Of a stretch of DNA of 64,000 nt, positions 17,990 to 26,899 are shown one piece after another. The position numbers and the translations under genes were made by a program. Origin of the DNA: Burkholderia sp. GAS332 (GTDB lineage: Bacteria; Pseudomonadota; Gammaproteobacteria; Burkholderiales; Burkholderiaceae). The stretch's first letter is position 1. Every line of letters starts with the position of its first letter. Where the stretch lies: the NCBI GenBank assembly GCA_900142905.1, contig FSRV01000002.1, forward strand, positions 3,968,001-4,032,000, given 5' to 3'. The notes beneath the pieces were generated by a model. That model made no database searches. It saw nothing but the letters and a program-made list of their open reading frames with translations, and had not been told where the DNA came from.

Positions 17990-18134
17990 GCGGTCTCAAC
18001 GATAAGGATCGGATGCAACGACGTGTTCGCTTCGGGTTGCCACGTTCACGATTCTAGCTCTCCCTCGTCACATTCTGTCGCGATACGGTAGCGCCACTCG
18101 AACACGTTTCAAAATAAAACACGGACGGCAGCGA

Positions 18135-19298
18135 ATGAATACCCATTGCGATATGCAGGCAAGTACCGAGGAAATGATCCAGTTGCGCCAATCCATTCAT
18201 GCGCATCCTGAATTGGGTTATCAGGAGTTCATGACGAGTGATCTGGTCGCCGAGCGGCTCGCCGAGTGGGGCTACAAAGTGCAACGCGGGCTCGCGGGCA
18301 CCGGTCTTGTCGGCACGCTGAAAGCGGGTGACGGAACTCGCAGCATCGGTTTGCGCGCGGACATGGACGCGCTGCCCGTCAACGAACAAACCGGGCTGCC
18401 CTATGCGAGCGTTCACCCTGGCAAGATGCACGCATGCGGCCATGACGGCCACACGGCGATGCTGCTCGCCGCGGCGAAGCAACTGGCGAAAACACGCGCC
18501 TTCAACGGCACGCTCAATCTGATTTTCCAACCCGCGGAGGAAGGCCTGGCCGGCGCACGCCGCATGCTCGACGACGGCGTGCTCACGCAATTCCCGTGTG
18601 ACGCCGTGTTTGCGATGCACAACATGCCGGGTTTCCCCGCGGGCAAACTGGGATTTCGCGCGGGGCCGTTCATGGCCTCCGCCGATCAGGTCACGGTGCG
18701 CGTAATCGGCTACGGCGGTCATGGCGCAATGCCGCACAAGACTGTCGATCCGATCGTGGTGTGCGCCGCCATTGTGTTTGCACTGCAGACCATCGTGTCG
18801 CGCAACGTGGCGCCGCTCGACATGGCCGTCATCACGATCGGCGCGATCCACGCGGGCGAAGCCTCCAACGTGATTCCCGACGAGGCGAACATGAACATCT
18901 CGGTGCGGGCGCTACGCCCCGAGGTTCGCGACGCGCTCGAACAGCGCATTCGCGACGTGGTGCAGGCCCAGGCCGCCGTCTACGGCGCGCGTGCGGAAGT
19001 GACCTACGAAGCGAGCTATCCAGTGCTCGTCAACGACGCCGCGATGACCGACTTTGCGAGCGGCGTGGCGCGCGACTGGGTGGGCGACGACGGGATGATC
19101 GCCGATCTGCAGCCGCTCACCGGCAGCGAGGATTTTGCGTGGTTCCTGCAGAAGTGCCCGGGTTGCTACCTGATCATCGGCAACGGTGACGGCGAAGGCA
19201 GTTGCATGGTGCACAACCCGGGCTATGACTTCAACGACGACATTCTGATGACCGGCGCGGCCTACTGGGTCCGCCTCGTCGAACGCTTTCTCGCCTGA
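18135..19298 (+). CDS. M20 family amidohydrolase (hippurate/N-acyl amino acid hydrolase type)
   Basis: A 387-residue paralogue of the hydrolase at 12085. The same metal and catalytic motifs are present: H-A-H-P-E-L-G near 20, R-A-D-M-D-A-L-P near 75, A-C-G-H-D-G-H-T-A near 97 and P-A-E-E-G near 137. The dimerisation insert contains G-Y-G-G-H-G-A. It has no signal peptide, so substrate is hydrolysed in the cytoplasm after import. A binding-protein gene follows 77 bases later in the same direction, then a dioxygenase and a porin, giving a plausible uptake and degradation unit. Confidence 0.92.
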   Translation: MNTHCDMQASTEEMIQLRQSIHAHPELGYQEFMTSDLVAERLAEWGYKVQRGLAGTGLVGTLKAGDGTRSIGLRADMDALPVNEQTGLPYASVHPGKMHACGHDGHTAMLLAAAKQLAKTRAFNGTLNLIFQPAEEGLAGARRMLDDGVLTQFPCDAVFAMHNMPGFPAGKLGFRAGPFMASADQVTVRVIGYGGHGAMPHKTVDPIVVCAAIVFALQTIVSRNVAPLDMAVITIGAIHAGEASNVIPDEANMNISVRALRPEVRDALEQRIRDVVQAQAAVYGARAEVTYEASYPVLVNDAAMTDFASGVARDWVGDDGMIADLQPLTGSEDFAWFLQKCPGCYLIIGNGDGEGSCMVHNPGYDFNDDILMTGAAYWVRLVERFLA

Positions 19299-19375
19299 TT
19301 TTTCTCGGCCCACAAGCGCTGGCGATCGCGCCGGCGTGCCGCTCGATTCGATATCAACAGACAACAGGAGACTTG

Positions 19376-20152
19376 ATGAAACAGCTTCTTCTCTCGGCAT
19401 TGTGCGGACTGGCGATGTTGCCCGCCGCGGTTCATGCCCAGGATCAACAGGTGATCCGCTTCGGGGTGGACCCGAGCTATCCGCCGTTCGAATCCAAGGC
19501 GCCGGATGGTTCGCTGGTGGGCTTCGATATCGATCTGGGCAATGCGCTTTGCGCGAGCCTGCATCAGAAGTGCATCTGGGTCGAGCAGAACTTCGACGGC
19601 ATGATCCCCGCGCTCAAGGCACGCAAGTTCGACGCGATCCTGTCGGCGATGTCGGCCACGGCAGCACGGCGTCAGCAGATCGACTTCACTAACCGGCTCT
19701 ACAACGGTCCATCAGCGTTGATCGCGCGAGCCGGTTCAAAGCTGCAGCCCACCGCACAGGCGCTCCAGGGGCAGCGCGTCGGTGTCGTGCAGGGCTCGAC
19801 GCAGGAAAGCTTCGCCAAGGCTGAATGGGAGCCGAAGGGAGTGACGGTGGTCCCGTATCAGACGCAGGATCAGATCTATCAGGATCTGGTGACCGGGCGG
19901 CTCGATGCGGCGTTTCAGGCTGCCGTTCAGGTCGACTTCAGTTTCCTGAAGACGCCGCGCGGCAAGGGCTTCGCGCTCGCAGGCGAGCCGGTGACCGACA
20001 GCCGCGTGTCCGGCGACGTGGCAATCGGTATCCGCAAAGGCGACGCACCGCTCGAGACGCGCATCAATCAGGCGATCGACACGATTCGTCACGACGGTGT
20101 GTATCAGAAGGTTGCCGCGAAGTACTTCAATTTCAATATCTACGGCGATTGA
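19376..20152 (+). CDS. Periplasmic amino-acid-type ABC substrate-binding protein
   Basis: A 258-residue family-3 solute-binding protein, the third in the region. Start ATG 19376 has GGAG five bases before it; a TTG immediately upstream is less likely. The signal peptide ends V-H-A-Q. Core motifs are F-G-V-D-P-S-Y-P-P-F-E-S-K, G-F-D-I-D-L-G and G-V-V-Q-G-S-T-Q-E-S. It sits between an M20 hydrolase and a PhyH-type dioxygenase and, like its two paralogues, lacks a local membrane transporter. Confidence 0.91.
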   Translation: MKQLLLSALCGLAMLPAAVHAQDQQVIRFGVDPSYPPFESKAPDGSLVGFDIDLGNALCASLHQKCIWVEQNFDGMIPALKARKFDAILSAMSATAARRQQIDFTNRLYNGPSALIARAGSKLQPTAQALQGQRVGVVQGSTQESFAKAEWEPKGVTVVPYQTQDQIYQDLVTGRLDAAFQAAVQVDFSFLKTPRGKGFALAGEPVTDSRVSGDVAIGIRKGDAPLETRINQAIDTIRHDGVYQKVAAKYFNFNIYGD

Positions 20153-20192
20153 GGCCAGTGTCCCGTCAACGATCTTTCAAACGGAGTCCGGC

Positions 20193-21041
20193 ATGTTGGA
20201 TAGTGTAAGCACGCGTATCGCGCGGGCGGTGACGCCGCAGTTGGTCGAAGATTTTCGCCGCGATGGCGCAGTATGTATCCGCAACATTTTTACGGAAGAC
20301 GAAGTCGCGCTGCTGGGTTCCGGCATCGAGCGCAATCTGCAAACGCCGAGCCCGCGCGCGAAGGTAGCAAGCCGGGCTGACGACCCGGGCTGGTTCTTCG
20401 AAGACTTCTGCAACTGGCAGGAAAACGAGGCTTATCGCGCGTTTATTTTCAACTCGGCGGCGCCCGCGGTGGCCGGTGCGTTGCTCGACTGCCAGACGGT
20501 GAGGCTCCATCACGATCATCTGTTGGTGAAGGAGCCGAATACACGGCAGCGTACGCCCTGGCATCAGGATCAGCCGTACTACAACATCGTTGGCAATGAC
20601 AACGTGAGCATGTGGATTCCGGTCGATCCGGTCACGCGCGAGTCGACCCTGGAGTTCGTGGCGGGTTCGCATCTTGGCCCGTGGTTGATGCCTCGCACCT
20701 TCATGGACAACGAAGCCAAGTGGTTTCCCGAAAGCAGTCTCGCCGATTTGCCGGACGTGGAAGCGGATCGCGCGGCGTTTCCGATTGTGGGCTGGGCATT
20801 GCAACCCGGCGACATGGTGTGTTTCAACATGCTGACGCTCCATGCGTCCGGCGGCGTGAACGGGCAGACGCGTCGGCGTGCATTCTCGGTGCGCTTTGTC
20901 GGCGACGACATCCGCCATGCGCCACGCCGGTGGCGCACCTCTCCCGACTTTCCGGGTCTCGCTGAAACACTGCCCGAAGGCGCACCGCTGGAGCATCCGC
21001 TGTTTCCCGTCGTATGGCAGAACGCTGAGCGCAATACATAA
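20193..21041 (+). CDS. PhyH-family Fe(II)/2-oxoglutarate dioxygenase
   Basis: A 282-residue phytanoyl-CoA dioxygenase family protein. The iron ligands are visible as W-H-Q-D-Q-P (H124, D126) and L-H-A-S-G (H217), with an arginine near 228-229 placed to bind 2-oxoglutarate. Bacterial members hydroxylate diverse small molecules, including compatible solutes and amino-acid derivatives. ATG 20193 is preferred because the earlier frame overlaps the binding-protein gene. Its position after a hydrolase and binding protein and before a porin suggests it acts on the imported compound. The substrate is unknown. Confidence 0.88.
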   Translation: MLDSVSTRIARAVTPQLVEDFRRDGAVCIRNIFTEDEVALLGSGIERNLQTPSPRAKVASRADDPGWFFEDFCNWQENEAYRAFIFNSAAPAVAGALLDCQTVRLHHDHLLVKEPNTRQRTPWHQDQPYYNIVGNDNVSMWIPVDPVTRESTLEFVAGSHLGPWLMPRTFMDNEAKWFPESSLADLPDVEADRAAFPIVGWALQPGDMVCFNMLTLHASGGVNGQTRRRAFSVRFVGDDIRHAPRRWRTSPDFPGLAETLPEGAPLEHPLFPVVWQNAERNT

Positions 21042-21074
21042 CGAATTAAAAATTATACAAAGGTGGAGATGCGT

Positions 21075-22238
21075 ATGAAACAGGCTGTACTGGGTTTATG
21101 TCTGGTGGGTGCCGCGGCATCGGTGGTGACGGTCACGGCGGCGCACGCGCAGAGCACCGTGACGCTCTACGGTTTGATCGACGAAGGCGTGGACTTCAAC
21201 AGTAATCTGAATGGTCAGCGCCAATGGAAGATGTCGAGTGGCGATGCGCAAGGCAGCCGCTGGGGCCTGAAGGGTGCGGAAGATCTGGGCGGTGGCTACA
21301 AGGCCGTGTTCCAGCTCGAGAACGGATTCGACGTGAACACTGGGCGCTTGATGGAGGGCGGCCGCGAATTCGGACGGCAGGCTTTTGTCGGCGTGTCGAA
21401 CGATTCAATAGGAACGCTCACTTTCGGACGCCAATACGACTCACTGGTGGAGTTTCTTGCGCCGCTGACCGCGAACGGCAACTGGGGCGGTTACCTTTTC
21501 GAGCATCCGTACGATAACGATAACACTGACAACTCCTTCCGTCTGAACAACGCCGTGCAGTTTTACTCGGCGAATTTCGGTGGCTTTCAGGTCGGTGCGA
21601 CGTATGCATTTTCGAACAATCCGGGCCAATTCTCGACTAATAGTGCTCAGAGTGCCGGCGCCAGTTATACGTTCGGCGGACTCTCGGTGGCATTGGCTTA
21701 TCTGAATGTGACCAATCCGGGGGCGAACGCGATCGGCGCGGTGACGACCGACGACGCGGGCTTTATTGCGAACCGGCAGCGGGTGTTTGGCGCCGGCCTC
21801 AACTATACGTTCGGCTCCGCGATGCTCGGCTTCGTCTATAGTCACACGGACCTGACAAATCCGACGGCGTATGCGTATATCAGCGGGTCGATCGTGCCGT
21901 CCGGACAGAGCGTTGCGTCGTTGAAATTCGATAACTTCGAACTCAACGGGACCTACCGGGTCACGCCCGCCTTTATGCTCGGCGCGATGTACGACTACAC
22001 ACAGTCGAAGCTCGATGCATCCGGCGGCAGCAGCAAGCCGCGCTGGCACACCTTCGGGTTGATGGCCGACTACAACCTGTCAAAGCGCACCGATGTGTAT
22101 GTGATGGCGAGTCTGCAGAAGTCCGTGAGTGCGAACAGCGGCACTGCGTTGGACAACGCCTATGTTGGCGGCGCTGACGATTCGTCTTCGAATGACCGAC
22201 AGGCAGTGGCGCGCGTCGGGATCCGTCACAAGTTCTGA
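21075..22238 (+). CDS. Gram-negative porin (Burkholderia OmpC-like)
   Basis: A 387-residue trimeric porin. ATG 21075 follows GGTGGAG by six bases and starts a typical signal peptide ending A-H-A-Q-S. The mature protein opens V-T-L-Y-G-L-I-D-E-G, contains R-W-G-L-K-G-A-E-D-L-G near 60 and ends V-G-I-R-H-K-F with terminal Phe. It is related to the porin at 10008 but clearly diverged. It closes the run M20 hydrolase, binding protein, dioxygenase, porin on the plus strand. Confidence 0.93.
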   Translation: MKQAVLGLCLVGAAASVVTVTAAHAQSTVTLYGLIDEGVDFNSNLNGQRQWKMSSGDAQGSRWGLKGAEDLGGGYKAVFQLENGFDVNTGRLMEGGREFGRQAFVGVSNDSIGTLTFGRQYDSLVEFLAPLTANGNWGGYLFEHPYDNDNTDNSFRLNNAVQFYSANFGGFQVGATYAFSNNPGQFSTNSAQSAGASYTFGGLSVALAYLNVTNPGANAIGAVTTDDAGFIANRQRVFGAGLNYTFGSAMLGFVYSHTDLTNPTAYAYISGSIVPSGQSVASLKFDNFELNGTYRVTPAFMLGAMYDYTQSKLDASGGSSKPRWHTFGLMADYNLSKRTDVYVMASLQKSVSANSGTALDNAYVGGADDSSSNDRQAVARVGIRHKF

Positions 22239-22279
22239 GCGGACCTTCGCCCTTCAGCGTGTGGCAGTGTGAGGCGGAG

Positions 22280-23233
22280 CTACGGCGCCGCTTCTCCGGT
22301 AACCTGCAGCATCTGGTCGTTGACCTGCTGCTGCTCTTTCGCCCGCGTCAGGAGCCAGCGATGGAAACTGCGGCATTGGGGCTGGTCGAAAGCGCTTTTC
22401 TTCCACGTCAGAAAGTAGGGCCACGGCAAGGGAAGGCCGTGTTTGAACGGGATGATGAGACGGTCGGCGGCAACGTCGTCGCAGATCATCGACGTTTGCG
22501 CGAGCACGAAGCCGTGACCGTCGATCGCCGCCTGAATCGCCACGCTCGACAACGAGAATACATGCCGGGGGTTTTGCAGCGTGGCGCAGTCCACCTTGCT
22601 GGCTTCGAACCAGTCCCGCCACGAGGGCGGCGACGCGAATTTCGGCAGCCAGTCCACGGCGATCAACGGGTACGCGAGGAGGTCCGCAGGCGTGGTGAGC
22701 GGTGCATCCGCGCGCAGCAGTTGCGGGCTGCACACCGGCACGACGCTATCGCGGAACAGTTCGATGGCGTTCTCGACCTCCGCGACCCGGTCGCCGTAGC
22801 TAATGCGGAAATCGATCTCGTAGCCTTCGGGCGACGGCTCGGTGTGCGTGCCGTCGAGATAGACGCTCAATTCCGGATACTGCGCCTGCCATTCCATGAC
22901 GCGAGCGGCGAGCCACTTGGAGAGCAACGAGGGCAATGCGCTGACGCTCAGATTGCGGACGTTTTTCGAGCGCTCGATCTCCGCATGCGCGACGCGCAGG
23001 CTCTCGAATGCCGCCGCGCAACTTTCGTGGTACTGGCGACCGATCGTGGTGAGCCTCAGCCGTTTGCCGTCCTTTTGCAGGAGGCTCAAGCCCAGCGTGT
23101 CTTCGAGCAGCTTCATCTGCTGGCTCACGGCGCCGGCCGAGATGCCGAGACGTCTCGCGGCTTCCGCTACGCCGCCGCAACGGCCCACGGCTTCGAATAC
23201 CTGCAGCGCGCGCAGGGGCGGCAGCGTGCTCAT
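22280..23233 (-). CDS. LysR-family regulator, GcvA-like
   Basis: A 317-residue LysR regulator. ATG 23233 is chosen because M-S-T-L-P-P-L-R-A-L-Q-V-F-E-A-V is the family start; the frame is open 24 codons further. The HTH is V-A-E-A-A-R-R-L-G-I-S-A-G-A-V-S-Q-Q-M-K. It diverges from the Rieske oxygenase operon at 23402 across a ~170-base AT-rich gap, so it is the probable regulator of that operon. It converges with the porin gene at 21075. Confidence 0.9.
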   Translation of the reverse strand: MSTLPPLRALQVFEAVGRCGGVAEAARRLGISAGAVSQQMKLLEDTLGLSLLQKDGKRLRLTTIGRQYHESCAAAFESLRVAHAEIERSKNVRNLSVSALPSLLSKWLAARVMEWQAQYPELSVYLDGTHTEPSPEGYEIDFRISYGDRVAEVENAIELFRDSVVPVCSPQLLRADAPLTTPADLLAYPLIAVDWLPKFASPPSWRDWFEASKVDCATLQNPRHVFSLSSVAIQAAIDGHGFVLAQTSMICDDVAADRLIIPFKHGLPLPWPYFLTWKKSAFDQPQCRSFHRWLLTRAKEQQQVNDQMLQVTGEAAP

Positions 23234-23401
23234 GGCGTTTCCTTCTGCGAGGAGGGGTGGGGGGCTGAGTTTAGAAATTCTAAAATAACAGCCAGCTTTA
23301 GACACCTATTCTTTTATGTTTTGGCTTTTTATCCTTCGGTCATGCTCGATAGCGAAGCCGATGAGGCATAGCCGGGGCGAACTGAACCGGAGACAGTAGA
23401 C

Positions 23402-24475
23402 ATGTTTTTGAAGAACGCGTGGTATGTGGCGGCATGGGACAAGGAGGTGACGCAGAGCCTCCTGCCCGTCACGATTCTCGACGAGCCGGTCGTGCTCTAT
23501 CGCAAGGCGGATGGCACGCCCGTTGCGCTCGAAGATGCCTGCCCGCATCGTAAGTTGCCGCTCTCGATGGGGCGGCTGATCGACGACGTGGTCGAGTGCG
23601 GCTATCACGGTCTTACGTTCGACTGTTCCGGTGCCTGCGTGAAGGCGCCCGGCTCGCCGCGCATTCCCGCCGGCGCGCAGGTGCGCAGCTATCCGCTTGC
23701 TGAACGCTATGGTCTGGTGTGGATCTGGATGGGCGACGCGAGCGCCGCGGACCCGGACAAGATCGTGCAGATCGAAGAGTGGGGCGACCCTGCCTGGGGC
23801 GTCAATCGTGGCGACGCCATGACGGTGGATTGCCATTACCTGTATGTCACCGACAACCTGCTTGATCCTTCGCACGTCGCCTGGGTGCATCGGTCATCGT
23901 TTGGTAATGCTGCGTGCGAGGCGGAACCGCTGAAGACCGTCGTCGCCGAAAACGGCGTGACCGTGTCGCGCTGGATGCGCGATGTCGAAGTCGCGCCGTT
24001 CTACGCGAAGTTCGTTAAGTTCGCGGGGAATTGCGATCGCAAGCAGCATTACGAAGTGCGCTTTCCTTCACACGCCATCATCAAGGCGATTTTCACGCCG
24101 GCCGGCACGGGCAGCGACGACGCACCGCCGCATGCCGATCTGTTCCTGATGAACTCGTATAACTTCATGACGCCTGTGGATGACGCGCACACCCGGTACT
24201 ACTGGTTCCAGACGCGCAACTTCGATCCGGATGACGAAGACGTCTCGCGCCAGTTCGACGAGGACGTGCACCATGCGTTCGAAGAAGACCGTGTCGTGCT
24301 GAAGGCAGTGCATCAGGGCATGGCGCGACGGCGCAAACCGAACATTGATCTGGCGATCGACTCCGGGCCGTTGCGTTTCCGGCGTGCGCTTCAGCAGATG
24401 ATCGAGCGCGAAGAGGCGGCGGGGCCGACACCCGTGCCGGTGCACGTCGTCGGCCGGCAGGCAGCGGGAAAGTGA
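23402..24475 (+). CDS. Rieske oxygenase (VanA-like demethylase/hydroxylase)
   Basis: A 357-residue terminal oxygenase of the vanillate O-demethylase class. The Rieske cluster ligands are C47, H49, C66 and H69 in D-A-C-P-H-R and E-C-G-Y-H-G. The mononuclear iron site shows N-L-L-D-P-S-H-V-A-W-V-H (residues ~157-168). The companion reductase begins two bases after the stop. Members of this class remove methyl groups from aryl ethers or N-methyl compounds and release formaldehyde. The formaldehyde dehydrogenase 2.4 kb downstream supports a demethylase role. The substrate is not determinable. Confidence 0.9.
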   Translation: MFLKNAWYVAAWDKEVTQSLLPVTILDEPVVLYRKADGTPVALEDACPHRKLPLSMGRLIDDVVECGYHGLTFDCSGACVKAPGSPRIPAGAQVRSYPLAERYGLVWIWMGDASAADPDKIVQIEEWGDPAWGVNRGDAMTVDCHYLYVTDNLLDPSHVAWVHRSSFGNAACEAEPLKTVVAENGVTVSRWMRDVEVAPFYAKFVKFAGNCDRKQHYEVRFPSHAIIKAIFTPAGTGSDDAPPHADLFLMNSYNFMTPVDDAHTRYYWFQTRNFDPDDEDVSRQFDEDVHHAFEEDRVVLKAVHQGMARRRKPNIDLAIDSGPLRFRRALQQMIEREEAAGPTPVPVHVVGRQAAGK

Positions 24476-24476
24476 T

Positions 24477-25607
24477 ATGACGGCTTTGGTCGTGAGTGAA
24501 ACGGGCGCTTCGCCGCGTGGTTTCGAGCGCTTTCGCGTGGCTCGGCGGATTCAGGAAAGTCAGTCCATTGTGTCGTTCGAGCTGGTTCCCGTCGGCGTTC
24601 AACGGTCCCTCGGGTTCGTGGCGGGACAGTTCGTCGCGGTACGGCTGACGTTGCGCGACCGCGAATCATTGCTGCGCCATTACAGCTTGTCGGGCGATCC
24701 CGCCGATACCACGCGTTGGCGCATCTCGGTCAAACTGGAAAGCACGCCACCGGGACGTGGCTCGACGCATCTTCACGAATGCATTGATGTGGGCGACGAA
24801 CTCGAACTGGCCGGCCCGGCCGGCGCATTCGTCTGCGACGAGGGCAACGAGCGGCCGGTGCTTCTGATGAGCGGCGGCGTGGGCGTGACCCCGCACGTGA
24901 GCATGCTGCATCGTCTGACGCATGCGTCGACGCGGCGCGTGCACGTTATTCACGCGTGCGAAAACAGCGCAGTGCATGCGTTCGGCGACGAAATACGCAG
25001 GCTCGCCGCGACGCGCGACGGTATTCACGTCCATGTCTGCTATCGCAACCCCCTTGCCGACGACGAAAAGACCGGCGCCTATGACAGCACTGGGCTGCTG
25101 ACGAAAGAGACGCTGCAATCGTTGCTGCCGCTCGATGATTACGAAGTCTATCTGTGCGGGCCGCCGGGTTTCATGCAGGCGAATTGGAGTCTGTTGCGCG
25201 AGCTTGGTATCGCACGAGAACGGATCCATTACGAGTTCTTCGGTCCAGCGACTGTGCTTGAAGACCACGCGGGCGATGGAGCCGATTCCGTTCAGTCAGC
25301 GCCAGGCGCGGCACTCCTCGCGCCTGCGTGCAGTAGCGCGGTTACCGTGCGGTTTCACCCGCAGGCCGAGCCCATGCCGTGGGATTCATCCTGTCATTCT
25401 TTGCTGGAAATGGCCGAACAAGCCGGTTACGCACCGCCCTTCAATTGCCGGGCCGGTATTTGCAGCGCGTGTTTGACGCCGCTTCTGTCGGGGCGTGTCG
25501 ACTATATTGAAGAACCGCTCGCCCCGCCGCCTGACGGCGAGGTGCTGCTTTGCTGCACGCGGCCCGCCACGCCGCTCACGCTCGCGCTACAGCCTTTGCG
25601 TGCGTGA
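24477..25607 (+). CDS. Ferredoxin reductase of the Rieske oxygenase (VanB-like)
   Basis: A 376-residue class IA-type reductase. Order of domains: flavin-binding barrel with R-H-Y-S-L-S-G (residues ~63-69), NAD-binding domain with S-G-G-V-G-V-T-P (~132-139), and a C-terminal plant-type 2Fe-2S domain with C-R-A-G-I-C-S-A-C (~325-333) and a distal C-C-T-R-P. It passes electrons from NAD(P)H to the oxygenase encoded just before it. About 40 residues between the NAD and ferredoxin domains are Ala-rich and longer than in typical VanB proteins. Confidence 0.92.
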   Translation: MTALVVSETGASPRGFERFRVARRIQESQSIVSFELVPVGVQRSLGFVAGQFVAVRLTLRDRESLLRHYSLSGDPADTTRWRISVKLESTPPGRGSTHLHECIDVGDELELAGPAGAFVCDEGNERPVLLMSGGVGVTPHVSMLHRLTHASTRRVHVIHACENSAVHAFGDEIRRLAATRDGIHVHVCYRNPLADDEKTGAYDSTGLLTKETLQSLLPLDDYEVYLCGPPGFMQANWSLLRELGIARERIHYEFFGPATVLEDHAGDGADSVQSAPGAALLAPACSSAVTVRFHPQAEPMPWDSSCHSLLEMAEQAGYAPPFNCRAGICSACLTPLLSGRVDYIEEPLAPPPDGEVLLCCTRPATPLTLALQPLRA

Positions 25608-25660
25608 CCCATCGATTCAGGCACGGTGAACATGCCGTGCGCTTCATCGCAGAGGAACAG

Positions 25661-26791
25661 ATGAAATACGGTTTCGCAGATCAACCCGGCTTCGACCGGC
25701 AGCGCGCGCAATTCCTGCAGGCCGCTGAGGCCGCGGGAGCCACGGTCACGTCCTATCCGCATCCTTTGAAAGGTCCGTGCGGCGAGGTGCTCGCCACCGA
25801 TGTCGCATGGCTCGGCTCGCGAGATGCGCGGCGCGTGCTGGTGGCGATTTCCGGCACGCATGGCGTGGAAGGGTATTACGGATCAACGTGCCAGAGCGAA
25901 TGGCTGCACGAGTTTGCCACTCGTGACCTACCGGACGGTGTCGCGGTATTGATGGTGCACCTGATCAATCCGTGGGGAACGGCATGGGTGCGCCGCGTCA
26001 ATGAAGACAACGTGGATCTGAATCGCAACTACCTGGACTTCGGCGCAGCGTTGCCGCTCAATCCCCGTTACGACGCGATCCATGAAATCTATACTTGCCG
26101 CGACTTTGACGGCCCGCAGCGGCAGTGCGCGGATCAACTGCTGGCGGCGCAACTCGAGTCGATCGGCTGGGCTGAATTTCACGCGATTGTTGGTGCTGGC
26201 CAGTACGTGCATCCGGACGGGCTGTTTTATGGCGGTCAGGAGGCCACGTGGTCGAACCGGACTTTGCGGAGTATCGCGGCGCATTTTCTGCAGCCTGTGC
26301 AAGTGGCTATCGCGTTCGATCTGCACACCGGGGCTGGTGCTTTTGGCCATCCGATGCTGATGGCGATCGCACAGGCACGCTATCCCGCGCTCGCGGACGC
26401 CGAAGCGCTTTATGGGCCGTGGCTTTACACCCTGCTGACCGACGCGCACGCCGCGATTAGCGAGACTGGCGTGGTGGCGCGTGCAACCGGCTATACATCG
26501 CAGGCCTTGCTCGACGCGCTACCCACGACGCATTTGATACAGCTTGTCATCGAGTGCGGCACGTATCCCGAAGCACCGATGCATACGGCGCTGCGCAACG
26601 ATCATTGGCTGCATCTGTATGGCGATCCTGGCGATGCACTCGGAAAGAAGATCAGTGGCGCTTTGTTCGAGTCGTTCTTGCCGGCGGACGGCGACTGGCG
26701 CGAGATCGCATGGCGGCGCACGCGTCAGACATGGGAGCGCGCGCTCACAGCGATACCGGCGATTCACGCAGCTTCATCAGCCGGGAGATAG
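25661..26791 (+). CDS. DUF2817 / M14-like metallo-hydrolase
   Basis: A 376-residue protein of the DUF2817 family, related to zinc carboxypeptidases and succinylglutamate desuccinylase-like enzymes. Visible blocks are S-G-T-H-G-V-E-G-Y-Y-G (~72-82, the H and E of a zinc site), E-D-N-V-D-L-N-R-N-Y and a later F-D-L-H-T-G-A-G (~225) carrying the third histidine. ATG 25661 with AGAGGA before it is preferred over an earlier start inside the reductase gene. It lies in the Rieske operon and may trim an amide or peptide bond of the same substrate. Confidence 0.83.
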   Translation: MKYGFADQPGFDRQRAQFLQAAEAAGATVTSYPHPLKGPCGEVLATDVAWLGSRDARRVLVAISGTHGVEGYYGSTCQSEWLHEFATRDLPDGVAVLMVHLINPWGTAWVRRVNEDNVDLNRNYLDFGAALPLNPRYDAIHEIYTCRDFDGPQRQCADQLLAAQLESIGWAEFHAIVGAGQYVHPDGLFYGGQEATWSNRTLRSIAAHFLQPVQVAIAFDLHTGAGAFGHPMLMAIAQARYPALADAEALYGPWLYTLLTDAHAAISETGVVARATGYTSQALLDALPTTHLIQLVIECGTYPEAPMHTALRNDHWLHLYGDPGDALGKKISGALFESFLPADGDWREIAWRRTRQTWERALTAIPAIHAASSAGR

Positions 26792-26899
26792 ACCGTATTT
26801 CGCGGAGACATTGCGCCGGCGTCATCACGCTCGGGTTCATTCATGGTGTTGACCTCACGGAGACTTTCCGTGGCGCTTTCTTAACGTAGGACGAATATT

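Noticed and set aside
22259..23371. 370-codon plus-strand frame opposite a LysR gene
   Set aside because: The LysR helix-turn-helix and effector domain on the minus strand account for this DNA.
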